Below, in pieces: positions 9,447 to 18,660 of a stretch of DNA of 64,000 bases. The DNA comes from Tianweitania sp. UT-5YL-CI-8 (GTDB lineage Bacteria; Pseudomonadota; Alphaproteobacteria; Rhizobiales; Rhizobiaceae). Below the pieces are notes generated by a model. The model had not been told where the DNA came from and made no database searches. It saw nothing but the letters and a program-made list of their open reading frames with translations. Position 1 is the stretch's first letter. Every line of letters begins with the position of its first letter. Made by a program: the position numbers and the translations under genes. The stretch covers positions 246,291 to 310,290 of the forward strand of contig NZ_JASCRR010000004.1 in assembly GCF_030010215.1 (NCBI RefSeq). The letters are read 5' to 3'.

Positions 9447-10352
9447 TCAGAAATACCCCTCACGCTTCTTCTTCTCCATGGAGCCGGCTTCGTCGCGGTC
9501 GATGAGGCGGCCCTGGCGTTCGGAGGTCTTTGCCGTGAGCATTTCGCCGACAATCTTTTCCAGCGTGTCCGCATCGGAATCGATCGCGCCCGTCAGCGGA
9601 TAGCAGCCAAGCGTGCGGAAGCGCACGAGACGGTTTTCGACGACTTCGCCGGGACGCAGCTTCATGCGGTCGTCGTCGCGCAGGATCAACATGCCTTCGC
9701 GTTCCACAACGGGGCGGCGCTTGGCGAAATAGAGCGGCACGATGGGGATGTCCTCGCGCAATATGTATTGCCAGATGTCCAGTTCGGTCCAGTTGGACAG
9801 CGGGAAGACACGGATGGACTCACCTGGATTGACGCGGGTGTTGAAGATTTTCCACATCTCCGGACGCTGGTTCTTGGGGTCCCAGCCATGCTGGGCATTG
9901 CGGAAAGAGAAAATGCGTTCTTTAGCGCGCGACTTTTCCTCATCGCGCCGTGCGCCGCCAAAGGCCGCGTCGAAGCCATATTTGTCGAGCGCTTGGCGCA
10001 GGCCAAGCGTCTTCATGACATGGGTGTGGGTGTTCGAGCCGTGGTCGAAGGGGTTGATGTTGTCGCGGACGCCGTCCTGGTTGACATGAACTAGAAGGTC
10101 GAAGCCCAGCTTGCGCGCCATCAGGTCGCGGAACTCGATCATCTCCCTGAATTTCCAGGTGGTGTCGACATGCAGGATCGGAAATGGCGGCTTGGCCGGA
10201 TAAAACGCCTTCATCGCCAGATGCAGCAGGACGGCGGAGTCCTTGCCGACGGAATACAGCATCACCGGCTTGGTGAAGGTGGCGGCGACTTCACGAAAAA
10301 TATGGACCGCCTCGGCCTCGAGGCGATCCAGATGAGACAGTCTTGCAAGCAT
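9447..10352 (-). CDS. cysD: Sulfate adenylyltransferase subunit 2
   Basis: A 301-residue PP-loop enzyme that forms APS from ATP and sulfate, with GTP hydrolysis supplied by the CysN half of CysNC. The PP-loop motif SVGKDS is at residues 34-39. Other family blocks are [16 protein letters not shown] and the C-terminal RQGRLIDRD and KKREGYF, the usual ending. The ATG at 10352 has a modest GAAGG nine bases upstream. It is the first gene of cysD-cysNC-cysQ. The 170 bases upstream show no gene or clear riboswitch. Confidence 0.93.
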   Translation of the reverse strand: MLARLSHLDRLEAEAVHIFREVAATFTKPVMLYSVGKDSAVLLHLAMKAFYPAKPPFPILHVDTTWKFREMIEFRDLMARKLGFDLLVHVNQDGVRDNINPFDHGSNTHTHVMKTLGLRQALDKYGFDAAFGGARRDEEKSRAKERIFSFRNAQHGWDPKNQRPEMWKIFNTRVNPGESIRVFPLSNWTELDIWQYILREDIPIVPLYFAKRRPVVEREGMLILRDDDRMKLRPGEVVENRLVRFRTLGCYPLTGAIDSDADTLEKIVGEMLTAKTSERQGRLIDRDEAGSMEKKKREGYF

Positions 10353-10522
10353 TCGAACACGCCTTCAAAAGCCGCCGGGATGCGTCGAAATACGCGGGCC
10401 GGGCTTATGGCGCGAAGCATCTCAGGATTGGGGTTATTCTCAAGCAGCGGAGGTTCAAAGTTGGGGCAAGCGTTGGTTTGGATTTCTGACAATGCCGCTT
10501 TCTGAGCAATAGCATTCCTGTC

Positions 10523-11911
10523 CTAGAGGGCGACCGCGGTGCGGGAACCCTGACGCGGCCAGACAGCGAACATCTTCGGGTCAGGCGCCGCCCAGAGAAG
10601 CATCCCTGCGTAAATGCCGAACTGCAGGCTGGTGACGCCGTGGGAGAAGAATGCCTGGGTCAACCCATACATCCCGTACGAAACAGGCACCCAGATCAAA
10701 ATCAATCCGCGCTCTCGATGCGGCGTGCGCCGCAACGTGTACACGCCGGCGGCGATAGGAACGACCAGCATGCCGAGAAACAGGGTCAGTCCAACGAGAC
10801 CGGTTTCGACGAGGAAGTTCAGGAACTGGTTGTGCGCGTGATTGAAGACGTAAAGCTTAGTCGCTTCAGGGGGCGGCGGGTCCATCGCACGAAGCGATTC
10901 CTGAAACATGCCCTGCCCCTTTCCAAGCAGCAGATCTTCCCCGGATAATTCCACGGCGGCGAGCCAGAGGCGGAAGCGCATGCGCGACGACAGCGACATC
11001 GCGGAGCCGCCCTTTTCATCGCTGACAAGATCCGTGACGTCGTTCACAGTTTCCAGACTGCGTTTCTGAATATTCGGCGACACGGCCATCGCAAATCCTG
11101 CAATCAGTACGAATGCAGCGATGCTGAGAGGCACTGCATATCTGATGCGCAGGGCCACGGCGGCAAGGACAAGAAGCGGCGGCACGGCAAGCAGCGACCC
11201 CCTCGTTCCCGTCATCAACAGCGCGAGCAATCCAACCAAAAAGAAGGCTGCAAGCGCCAAAAGCCGACCCCATTTCAGGTTCTTGCCAATACAACCCGCG
11301 AAATAGATGACGCAAATACCAAATGAGGTCGCAAGCAATTCGGAATAGACGATTGCGTTGCCCGAACCTCCGACACGGCCCCGAATGCTTTCAAGCGCGT
11401 TCCCCGTCAGGCCATCGACGATCGCAAATACGGAAAGCAAAGTGGTGTTCAGCAGCGCCAGAACGACGATAAAGCCGAAGAGCGGTGCGCGCCGGTATCG
11501 AAACACCGCGAAAAAGAACAAGCCGTTGAGCAGACCCGCGCCCACCCGGATGATGGTGTCGAAATTGCTGAGCTTGCCCTCGCCCAAAAAAAGATGGCCG
11601 GCATAAAGTCCAATCATACCCAGGAAGCAGGCTGCGAAAATCAGCACGTTGCGGCCGACCCGCATCCTGCTCCAGTCGATTTCGAGCAACAGGATGGGAA
11701 TGCCGAGGACCATTGCCAGCATGTAGAGCACACCCGACACCTTCGTCAGGCCCATGAGCATCACGCCGGCGGCAAACGACAGGATGCAGAGATATCCGCA
11801 CACCGCGTTGAACCGCCAACGCGGCTCTGCAATCAACAGGAACGACCTCAACCACGCCCAAAGAGCGCGGTTGGTGCTCAGTTTATGTTCAACCAGCTTA
11901 CCAGGCGACAT
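10523..11911 (-). CDS. O-antigen ligase / Wzy-C family membrane protein
   Basis: A 462-residue polytopic inner-membrane protein with roughly eleven hydrophobic segments. A large periplasmic loop carries the features of the WaaL/Wzy_C family: GTRGS before a membrane segment, then GKGQGMFQESL and NHAHNQFLNFLVETG. Such proteins either join an undecaprenyl-linked glycan to lipid A-core (WaaL) or polymerise repeat units (Wzy); sequence cannot separate these. It is followed upstream by the phosphoglycosyl transferase at 11963-12553 (51-base gap), which favours a role in the same glycan pathway. The first ATG is used; no strong ribosome site was seen. Confidence 0.8.
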   Translation of the reverse strand: MSPGKLVEHKLSTNRALWAWLRSFLLIAEPRWRFNAVCGYLCILSFAAGVMLMGLTKVSGVLYMLAMVLGIPILLLEIDWSRMRVGRNVLIFAACFLGMIGLYAGHLFLGEGKLSNFDTIIRVGAGLLNGLFFFAVFRYRRAPLFGFIVVLALLNTTLLSVFAIVDGLTGNALESIRGRVGGSGNAIVYSELLATSFGICVIYFAGCIGKNLKWGRLLALAAFFLVGLLALLMTGTRGSLLAVPPLLVLAAVALRIRYAVPLSIAAFVLIAGFAMAVSPNIQKRSLETVNDVTDLVSDEKGGSAMSLSSRMRFRLWLAAVELSGEDLLLGKGQGMFQESLRAMDPPPPEATKLYVFNHAHNQFLNFLVETGLVGLTLFLGMLVVPIAAGVYTLRRTPHRERGLILIWVPVSYGMYGLTQAFFSHGVTSLQFGIYAGMLLWAAPDPKMFAVWPRQGSRTAVAL

Positions 11912-11962
11912 CGATTCTCTTTGTTTGCTTCAACCGGCCTTATCATGCAGGGTCGAGCAAGG

Positions 11963-12553
11963 TCAGAAGGGCAAGGTCTTCCACAAAATGCGAAGATCGA
12001 GACCGAAAGAGCGATCACGCACATATTGCGCATCGATGGCCGCGAGTCTCTCAGGATCAGACATATCCACGTTCTGTACCTGCGCCAAGCCTGTGATTCC
12101 AGGCCGAACCGACAACGCGCCCTGTTCGCGACGCAGATGCACGAGAAGATCTTGTTCGGGCAGGCAAGGGCGGGGGCCGACGAGGCTCATCTCGCCTTTG
12201 AGAACATTCCACAATTGGGGAAGCTCATCGATCTTGCTGCCGCGCAGATAGCGACCGACCGTCGTTATCGATGCCACCCCGACCTCATGGGTGGGGCGAG
12301 ACGGTGTGCCGACATGCATGCTTCTCAGCTTGCGGCACTTGAAAAGGCGCCCGTCGCGCCCGACCCGCACCTGCGCAAAGACCACAGGACCCGGCGAATT
12401 GAGCTTTACGGCAAGGCTGGCTATACCAAGGATCGGCAAGACGACCAGACCGCCCACCAGGCAAGCCGCGACATCGATGACGCGTTTCCAGCGATCATAG
12501 GACCGTGCACCCACCGCCAAGGCGTCGGACTCCGCCGAGCGCTTTTCGGTCAT
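11963..12553 (-). CDS. Small phosphoglycosyl transferase (bacterial sugar transferase family)
   Basis: A 196-residue enzyme that would transfer a sugar-1-phosphate from a nucleotide sugar to undecaprenyl phosphate, the first membrane step of glycan assembly. It is the short monotopic form (PglC/WbpL-sized catalytic core) without the four extra membrane helices of WcaJ. One N-terminal hydrophobic segment precedes GPVVFAQVRVGRDGRLF, KCRKLRSM, SKIDELPQLWNVLKGEMSLVG and the PGITGLAQV block; all are family hallmarks. The ATG 12553 lies one base after the CapD-like stop; a TTG start at 12571 is also possible. Its likely substrate is the product of the CapD-like enzyme immediately upstream. Confidence 0.88.
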   Translation of the reverse strand: MTEKRSAESDALAVGARSYDRWKRVIDVAACLVGGLVVLPILGIASLAVKLNSPGPVVFAQVRVGRDGRLFKCRKLRSMHVGTPSRPTHEVGVASITTVGRYLRGSKIDELPQLWNVLKGEMSLVGPRPCLPEQDLLVHLRREQGALSVRPGITGLAQVQNVDMSDPERLAAIDAQYVRDRSFGLDLRILWKTLPF

Positions 12554-12554
12554 G

Positions 12555-14417
12555 CTATTGAATCCGCTCAAAAATCAGCTGGCGCATCTTTTCAGGACTG
12601 CCATCTTGCAAAGCTTCGTCCAGTTCGGACAGCATGCCGGTGATGTCCCAATTATCAAGGCTTTGCCGGCGTGCCTTTTTGATCCGCGGGTGATCGGTGA
12701 CCGTCACTCCGGACGGATCGTAGAACAGTTCCTCATTCAGCTTTTCGCCCTCGCTGGCGCCGACGATCTTGATCTCGATCTCCCCCTCGGGATTTTTGTC
12801 CGAGCGCACAGACTGGCCTGCAAGGAGAATCATGTTTTCCGCAAGGTCGCGAATGCGCACCGGCTCGCCCATTTCCAGAACGAGAATATCGCCGCTTTCG
12901 GCCAGCGCACTGCCTTGAATGATCAGTTCCGCAGCCTCGCGTATCGACATGAAATAGCGCGTCATGTTTTCGTCGGTCAGCGTGACCGGGCCGCCATTGG
13001 CGATCTGCTCCTTGAACAAGGGAACGACGGAGCCGCTCGATCCGAGAACATTGCCGAAGCGGACGGAAGCGAAGCGGTTGGTCCCGCCCATCTTCTGCGC
13101 GTGGATATCGCCGTAGTGCCGGACGATGAGTTCGGACCAGCGCTTGGTCGCCCCCATGATGTTGGTGGGGCGCACCGCCTTGTCGGACGAAATCAGCACG
13201 ACGTCGGACACACCGGACTCCAGCGCGGCCTCAGCGATGGTGCGGGTGCCCAGAACGTTGTTGCGGACGGCCTCCACGACATTCGCTTCGACCAGGTTGA
13301 CATGCTTATAGGCTGCGCAGTGATAGACGGTGTCTATGACGTACTCCTGCATCACGCTTTTGAGCAGCCGGAAGTCGCAGACCGACCCCAGCACGGGCAC
13401 AACCTCGCACAGGTTCAGGCGTCTCAGTTCGCGCGAAATCTGGTACATACCGTGCTCGTTGAGATCGAACAGCACGAGCCGCTTGGGCTTGAAGGCGGCG
13501 GCAATCCGCGCCACTTCCGAGCCGATGGAACCGGCGGCACCGGCTATGAAGATGCTCTTGCCTTCGATCGCGGCATGCAGGAGTTCGGGATTCGGCGGAA
13601 CTGTCGAGCGGCCCAGAATATCCTCGATCTGGATATCGCGGACCATATTGACCAGATATTTGCCCGAAGCGAGATCGGTGATCGGCGGAAGCACACGAAT
13701 CTTGACCGGCAGGCCGCTGCATTGCTCGATGACGTTGCGCCGGTTCTCATTCGGCTCCGGCATGGTGATGATGATTTCGCGAATGCCCAAGTCGCGTACC
13801 AGCTTGTCGATATTGTCCGGCGGGTAGACGCGCGCGCCCATGATATCGAGGCCGTGCAGGTTGCGGTCGGCCGACAGGAAGCCGGCCACCACATGGTCGG
13901 TGGTGCTCAAAAGCGCGCTGGCGAGCTGGGTGCCGGCGTCGCCTGCGCCATAGATCAGCGTCGGGGTCATCCGCTTTCGGCGATCGGGCCCGGAAGAATA
14001 CCATTTCAGGCCAAAGCGGCTGCCGACGATGACCACGAAGGCCAGCATCCAGTAGATGACCGCGACGGAGCGCGGCATTCCCTCCAGGCCGGTCATGCGG
14101 GTCAGAAAGGCCAGCGTCACCCAGCCGAGTGCCGCGACCGTTACGGCTTTCCAGATGGTCCAGATCGCCCGATCCGGCAAATACCGCAGGACGGCCCGAT
14201 ACAGCCCGAGCCGCATGAAGATAGGAAAGGCAATGACCGGGGCCGCGATGATGAGCCCGATCTGCTCGGTGTTGGGTACGAAGAAGGTGTTCAGGCGGAT
14301 GGAAAAACTGAGCCAGGCAATCGCGATCAGAGCCAGAAAGTCAAAACTGACAAGAATGGCTTTTTTTACATCGCGGGACAGCAGCAGCATACTGTCCCGT
14401 ACCCTATGACCCACCAT
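12555..14417 (-). CDS. CapD/WbpM-type nucleotide-sugar 4,6-dehydratase
   Basis: A 620-residue membrane-bound dehydratase. Residues 1 to about 150 hold four membrane segments; a CoA-binding-like Rossmann domain follows (LIYGAGDAGTQL near 154). From about residue 285 comes the catalytic short-chain dehydrogenase domain, with AGAAGSIGSEV for NAD(P) and LISSDKAVRPTNIMGATKR for catalysis, where Met replaces the usual Tyr, as in the CapD/WbpM group. Members convert UDP-GlcNAc to a 4-keto-6-deoxy sugar. The start is uncertain between ATG 14417 and ATG 14390. It is the first gene of the dehydratase - phosphoglycosyl transferase - ligase run. Confidence 0.88.
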   Translation of the reverse strand: MVGHRVRDSMLLLSRDVKKAILVSFDFLALIAIAWLSFSIRLNTFFVPNTEQIGLIIAAPVIAFPIFMRLGLYRAVLRYLPDRAIWTIWKAVTVAALGWVTLAFLTRMTGLEGMPRSVAVIYWMLAFVVIVGSRFGLKWYSSGPDRRKRMTPTLIYGAGDAGTQLASALLSTTDHVVAGFLSADRNLHGLDIMGARVYPPDNIDKLVRDLGIREIIITMPEPNENRRNVIEQCSGLPVKIRVLPPITDLASGKYLVNMVRDIQIEDILGRSTVPPNPELLHAAIEGKSIFIAGAAGSIGSEVARIAAAFKPKRLVLFDLNEHGMYQISRELRRLNLCEVVPVLGSVCDFRLLKSVMQEYVIDTVYHCAAYKHVNLVEANVVEAVRNNVLGTRTIAEAALESGVSDVVLISSDKAVRPTNIMGATKRWSELIVRHYGDIHAQKMGGTNRFASVRFGNVLGSSGSVVPLFKEQIANGGPVTLTDENMTRYFMSIREAAELIIQGSALAESGDILVLEMGEPVRIRDLAENMILLAGQSVRSDKNPEGEIEIKIVGASEGEKLNEELFYDPSGVTVTDHPRIKKARRQSLDNWDITGMLSELDEALQDGSPEKMRQLIFERIQ

Positions 14418-14731
14418 CCCTAGCGTATCCGCACAAATCCACCCGAGGCCACACGCACGTTTTCACCAGACGGGCTCAAAAACAAGCTAGGCCCGGTCAC
14501 ATTTCGTGCCTGAACCGCAGCAGTGCGATAGAAAGTGGTCATCAAGGCTGATTCTGGAGCTTTTCAAGATACTGTGCATAGCGCCTTAGATGGACTGAGA
14601 ATAGGCCATTTTTCCTTCATGTACCGTCAGCCGTGCTATTTGTTTTTCTTGCATAAATGAAATACTGCGAGATTCGGCCGAAGACGGACTAGGAACGTCG
14701 CCGGTTCGGAGCAGCGACGGAGGGTTGGAGA
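14418..14731. other. Divergent intergenic region, capD-like gene and galE
   Basis: No open frame here looks like a gene. The segment must hold divergent promoters. An AT-rich stretch at about 14630-14665 is the best candidate for the galE promoter, and a GGAGGGTTGGAG purine run at 14719-14730 is the galE ribosome-binding site. No clear palindrome was found. Confidence 0.5.
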
Positions 14732-15718
14732 TTGGCAGTTCTCGTGACGGGTGGCGCCGGTTATATCGGCAGCCATATGGTTTGGAAGCTTCTCGACGAG
14801 GGTGAGGAGGTCGTCGTCGTCGACAGGCTCAGCACGGGGTTCGACTGGGCTTTGCCCGCCGAAGTGGAATTGGTCGTTGCCGACATTGCCGACGAAGCCG
14901 TTATCCAGAACGTCATCCGCCGACGCAAGGTCGATGCGATCGTCCACTTCGCCGGCTCGATCATCGTGCCCGAATCCGTTGCCGACCCGCTGTCTTATTA
15001 TCTCAACAACACCGTCAAATCGCGCAGCCTGATCGAATCGGCAGTGCAAGGCGGCGTGAAGAACTTCATCTTCTCCTCGACGGCGGCCGTCTATGGCAGC
15101 GCCGAGCAGAACCCCGTACCCGAGACGGCGCCGCTGCTGCCGGAGTCGCCATACGGAACGTCGAAGCTGATGACCGAACTGATGCTGCGCGACACCGCCG
15201 CAGCGTATGATTTCCATTTCACGGCGCTGCGCTATTTCAACGTGTCGGGCGCCGACCCGAAAATGCGGACCGGCCAATCGACGAAGGGAGCAACCCATCT
15301 GATCAAGGTCGCCTCCGAGACGGCCACCGGCAAGCGGCCCCATATGGAAGTCTACGGCACGGACTATCCGACGCCGGACGGCACCTGTGTGCGCGACTAT
15401 ATTCACGTCTGGGATCTGGCCGGAGCCCATCACCTGGCGCTGAAACGCCTGCGGCAAGGCGGTGAAAACCTCATCGCCAATTGCGGCTACGGAATAGGCT
15501 ACTCGGTAAACGAGGTCATCGCGGCCGTGAAACGCGTCGTCGGCCACGATTTCGAAGTGAAGGTCGGCGGACGCCGCGCGGGCGACGCCGTGTCGATCGT
15601 CGCCAATTCCGACCGTGCAAAAAGTGAACTCGGCTGGGTCCCGGAACTGGACAATCTGGACAAGATCGTTTCCCATGCCTTGGAATGGGAAGAAATTCTC
15701 AAACGGAAAAACAACTGA
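14732..15718 (+). CDS. galE: UDP-glucose 4-epimerase (GalE/ExoB)
   Basis: A 328-residue extended short-chain dehydrogenase that interconverts UDP-glucose and UDP-galactose for surface glycans. The NAD motif GGAGYIG is at residues 7-13, the catalytic Ser/Thr in FSSTAAVYG (115-117) and the YxxxK pair at Tyr141 and Lys145. The start is a TTG at 14732: no ATG or GTG precedes the Rossmann motif, and a strong GGAGGG purine run stands upstream. Length equals that of rhizobial ExoB, the galE of exopolysaccharide clusters; the gene could fairly be called exoB. Confidence 0.9.
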   Translation: MAVLVTGGAGYIGSHMVWKLLDEGEEVVVVDRLSTGFDWALPAEVELVVADIADEAVIQNVIRRRKVDAIVHFAGSIIVPESVADPLSYYLNNTVKSRSLIESAVQGGVKNFIFSSTAAVYGSAEQNPVPETAPLLPESPYGTSKLMTELMLRDTAAAYDFHFTALRYFNVSGADPKMRTGQSTKGATHLIKVASETATGKRPHMEVYGTDYPTPDGTCVRDYIHVWDLAGAHHLALKRLRQGGENLIANCGYGIGYSVNEVIAAVKRVVGHDFEVKVGGRRAGDAVSIVANSDRAKSELGWVPELDNLDKIVSHALEWEEILKRKNN

Positions 15719-15774
15719 GCACCGACTTCGCGACGCAATAGAAGGCCGCAACCCAGCCCGCAGGCAGCGGATAC

Positions 15775-16824
15775 GTGACTATTTCTCGCCTTGATGCAAA
15801 TTCGAAAAGATCGATGAAAGCAGGTGGCCGGCAGAGCGCCGGCACAGCTCATAGGAAGGTTGCCTTGGTTGCCTCAGACGTCGACGCCATCCAGCACGCG
15901 CCGACCGACACGGTGGCCGTCCTGTTGGGCATTTTCGACGGTGGACGGTTTCTCGACAAGCAGTTGCGGACCCTGGCAGGACAAACCCACCGTTCCGTCG
16001 ACCTGTGGGTGTCCGATGACGGTTCGACGGACGGTTCGCGCGATATTCTCAGCCGCTTCGAAAAGGAATGGAGCCGTGGCGATTTTCATCTGCTGAACGG
16101 TCCCGCTCAAGGTTTTGCGGAAAACTACCGTTCTCTCATCACGAAGCCTGAAATCAATGCCGCTTATTACGCGTTCTGCGATCAGGACGACATCTGGGAC
16201 CCGGACAAGCTCGAAGTAGCGGTGGCATGGCTTTCTTCGCAGGACCCCGCCGTGCCGGCACTTTACTGTTCCCGCACCCGAACGATCGATCAGGAAGGCA
16301 ATGACATCGGTTGTTCTTCGTTGTTCGAGCACAGTCCAAGCTTTCGCAACGCCATCGTGCAGAGCATCGCCGGCGGCAACACCATGGTCATGAACCGGGC
16401 AGCCCGCGATATTGTCGCGGAGGCTTCCCGGCGCACGGGCTTCGTCAGCCATGACTGGTGGAGCTATATGATCGTTACCGGGGTTGGCGGCACCGTGCAT
16501 TACTCGGCCACGCCGCATATCGGCTATCGCCAGCATCAGGACAATATTGCCGGCGCCAACACCTCGTTCAGTGCGCGGCTGCAGCGATATTCCTTCCTGA
16601 TCCAGGGCGGCTTCTCCCGATGGACGGACACCAACCTCGCCGGGCTGAACCTGTGCCGGGATTTGCTGACGCCGGATGCGCGGAGCGTCCTCATGGAGGT
16701 GGAACAAGCGCGCAGCCGCAGCATCTTCACCCGCCTGATCCATCTGCGGCGTTCGGGCGCCTACAGGCAATCCGCCGGCGGCCATCTCGGCCTCTATCTT
16801 GCCTGCCTTCTCGGCAAGCTCTAG
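15775..16824 (+). CDS. Family 2 glycosyltransferase
   Basis: Up to 349 residues, GT-A fold. The GT2 domain starts at VAVLLGIFDGGRFL, with the nucleotide-binding SDDGSTDGS and the metal-binding CDQDDIWDPDKL; GGNTMVMNR and HDWWSYM follow as in rhamnosyl- and related transferases. Start choice is open: GTG 15775 has a poor ribosome site, while TTG 15865 has AGGAAGG five bases upstream and would still keep the whole catalytic domain, giving 319 residues. It follows galE by 56 bases on the same strand, so the two may form one operon. The sugar transferred cannot be told. Confidence 0.85.
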   Translation: MTISRLDANSKRSMKAGGRQSAGTAHRKVALVASDVDAIQHAPTDTVAVLLGIFDGGRFLDKQLRTLAGQTHRSVDLWVSDDGSTDGSRDILSRFEKEWSRGDFHLLNGPAQGFAENYRSLITKPEINAAYYAFCDQDDIWDPDKLEVAVAWLSSQDPAVPALYCSRTRTIDQEGNDIGCSSLFEHSPSFRNAIVQSIAGGNTMVMNRAARDIVAEASRRTGFVSHDWWSYMIVTGVGGTVHYSATPHIGYRQHQDNIAGANTSFSARLQRYSFLIQGGFSRWTDTNLAGLNLCRDLLTPDARSVLMEVEQARSRSIFTRLIHLRRSGAYRQSAGGHLGLYLACLLGKL

Positions 16825-16886
16825 CAGATAATTGTCAGGTTCGGGGCCGGAGTCGGCGGCAATAGCGCAATCGCGGCCCAAGAGGG

Positions 16887-17792
16887 ATGGAACGGATGGA
16901 CTTCAACATGACTTTCGAGCCCGACTACGGTCGCCCTGTAAAGGTTGCCGAAGGCGTACACCGCATCACCGTCAACAACCCAAGCCATTTCACCTTCTAC
17001 GGCACCAATTCCTATCTGATCGGCCAGGACACAGTCGCCGTCCTCGATCCCGGGCCGGAGAATGACGACCATCTCGATGCCTTGCTGAAGGCCATCGACG
17101 GCCGGCCGGTCAGCCACATTTTCGTCAGCCACACCCATCGCGACCACTCTCCGCTGTCGCGACGGCTGAAGCAGGCGACCGGTGCTCCGCTGCTGGCGCA
17201 AGGGCCGGACCGGCCGCGTTTTGGCGGCGTCAAGATGCCGGGCGCACTCGATGCGAGCGGCGATCCCGACTTCGTGCCCGACGTCGTTCTGGCCGACGGC
17301 GAGGTGGTCGACGGCGATGGCTGGTCGATCCGGACCGTGCTGACGCCCGGCCATGCATCCAACCATGCCGCCTTTGCCCTTGAAGGAACCGGCGTGCTGT
17401 TTTCCGCCGATCACGTGATGGCCTGGTCGACATCGGTCGTCGCCCCTCCGGACGGGTCGATGACCGACTACATGGCATCTTTGGACAAGCTGATCGAGCG
17501 CGACGACACTTTGCTGCTGCCGGGACATGGCGGCGCGGTGACCAATCCGCGCGCCTTCATGCGCGGGCTGAAATCGCACCGCAAGATGCGCGAGAGGGCC
17601 ATCATCGAAAGGCTGCGCACGGGCGACCGGCTTATCCCCGATATCGTCAAGGCGATTTATCGCGAGACCGACCCGAAGCTCCACGGCGCGGCGGCGCTCT
17701 CGGTGCTGGCGCATATCGAGGATCTGGTGAACCGTGGCGTCGTCGTCCATGAAGGCAGGCTCTGGCTCGACGGCGTTTTCTCGCTGGCATGA
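16887..17792 (+). CDS. MBL-fold metallo-hydrolase (LACTB2-like)
   Basis: A 301-residue metallo-beta-lactamase-fold hydrolase with the metal motif SHTHRDH at residues 81-87, a second His in TPGHASNH, an Asp in FSADHVM and the final His in LLPGHGGAV. A C-terminal winged-helix-like tail (GAAALSVLAHIEDLVNRGVV) is typical of the LACTB2/RNase-like subgroup common in alphaproteobacteria. The substrate is not known from sequence; RNA or thioester hydrolysis are the family possibilities. The ATG follows GAGGGATGGAACGG-type purines. It converges with the DUF1499 gene. Confidence 0.82.
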   Translation: MERMDFNMTFEPDYGRPVKVAEGVHRITVNNPSHFTFYGTNSYLIGQDTVAVLDPGPENDDHLDALLKAIDGRPVSHIFVSHTHRDHSPLSRRLKQATGAPLLAQGPDRPRFGGVKMPGALDASGDPDFVPDVVLADGEVVDGDGWSIRTVLTPGHASNHAAFALEGTGVLFSADHVMAWSTSVVAPPDGSMTDYMASLDKLIERDDTLLLPGHGGAVTNPRAFMRGLKSHRKMRERAIIERLRTGDRLIPDIVKAIYRETDPKLHGAAALSVLAHIEDLVNRGVVVHEGRLWLDGVFSLA

Positions 17793-17828
17793 ACAGCGGG
17801 CGAAGGCCTCGTAGTGTGGCCTTGAAAC

Positions 17829-18635
17829 TCAATCCTGGGGGTCGGCGGTCCCGGTATGAATCGCCACATCCTGGTCGAGGTCAGCCAGAAACGATGCGAT
17901 GCGCGCGGCATTGTCGCCGAGATCGTGACGGCCGTAGCGCGAGGCGGAGCGCATATCGACATAGGTCGCCTCGCCATCGTCCGTGACACGGATGGCAACA
18001 TCGGCAGGCAGCGCCAGAATCAGGGTCCTGGCAGTGGCTTCGAGCGTGAGAGGCTGGCCAGGCACCGCCGCAGGCACCCGCGACCGGGTCTTCCAACCCT
18101 TCCTCTTGATCAATCCGTCGACCATTTCCAGCGTCTTTTCAATCGGCAGTTCGTATCGCCGTCCGGTCATGTCCGGGTAGGCATTCAGTTGAAGCAACGC
18201 AGAGCCAAGCGTCGGCTCCGCGACGCGGCTCATCGCGCCGGTCCGATCGGCAGCGGCCAACGGCATCGACGGCGGATCTTCGAGATCCGTCGTCACATCG
18301 GTCAGCATCGGCAAGGTCAGGAAGTTGTAGACCGCCATGCCGTAGGGGATCAGCACGAATGCGCCGAGCAGGAACGCCGCCAGAACGGACCGCCCGCCCT
18401 CCCCGCCCAACCGCCATATCCGCGAAAAAGCGAGGCCTGCCAACAGGAGGGCGAGCGCGGCCAAAAGCGGCACCAAGCCCAGGACCCAAAGAAACGCTTC
18501 CGTCTCGAGCGAAAACCAGCGATGCGCGACGACGGCGGTGATGCCGAGAACCAAAGCGAAAAACGCGGTCGCACGCGCTAAGCCGGCTGAGCGCGGCGCT
18601 TGCGGTTCTTCGAATTTTACACGTCCGGTCGCCAT
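17829..18635 (-). CDS. DUF1499 membrane protein
   Basis: A 268-residue protein with three hydrophobic segments in its first 110 residues, then a soluble C-terminal DUF1499 domain recognised from VDMRSASRYGRHDLGDNAAR near the end. The family has no assigned activity; members are often envelope-associated. It starts ATG at 18635, 104 bases after the acyl-CoA ligase stop on the same strand, with a perfect hairpin between them. No function is proposed. Confidence 0.75.
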   Translation of the reverse strand: MATGRVKFEEPQAPRSAGLARATAFFALVLGITAVVAHRWFSLETEAFLWVLGLVPLLAALALLLAGLAFSRIWRLGGEGGRSVLAAFLLGAFVLIPYGMAVYNFLTLPMLTDVTTDLEDPPSMPLAAADRTGAMSRVAEPTLGSALLQLNAYPDMTGRRYELPIEKTLEMVDGLIKRKGWKTRSRVPAAVPGQPLTLEATARTLILALPADVAIRVTDDGEATYVDMRSASRYGRHDLGDNAARIASFLADLDQDVAIHTGTADPQD

Positions 18636-18660
18636 TCCGCTGTGGCTCGCCCCTGCCGAG

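Noticed and set aside
10262-10492. A 76-residue minus-strand frame overlapping the start of cysD, whose first part looks protein-like
   Set aside because: Most of it lies in another frame of cysD, no ribosome site was seen and no family is recognised; chance is the simpler reading.
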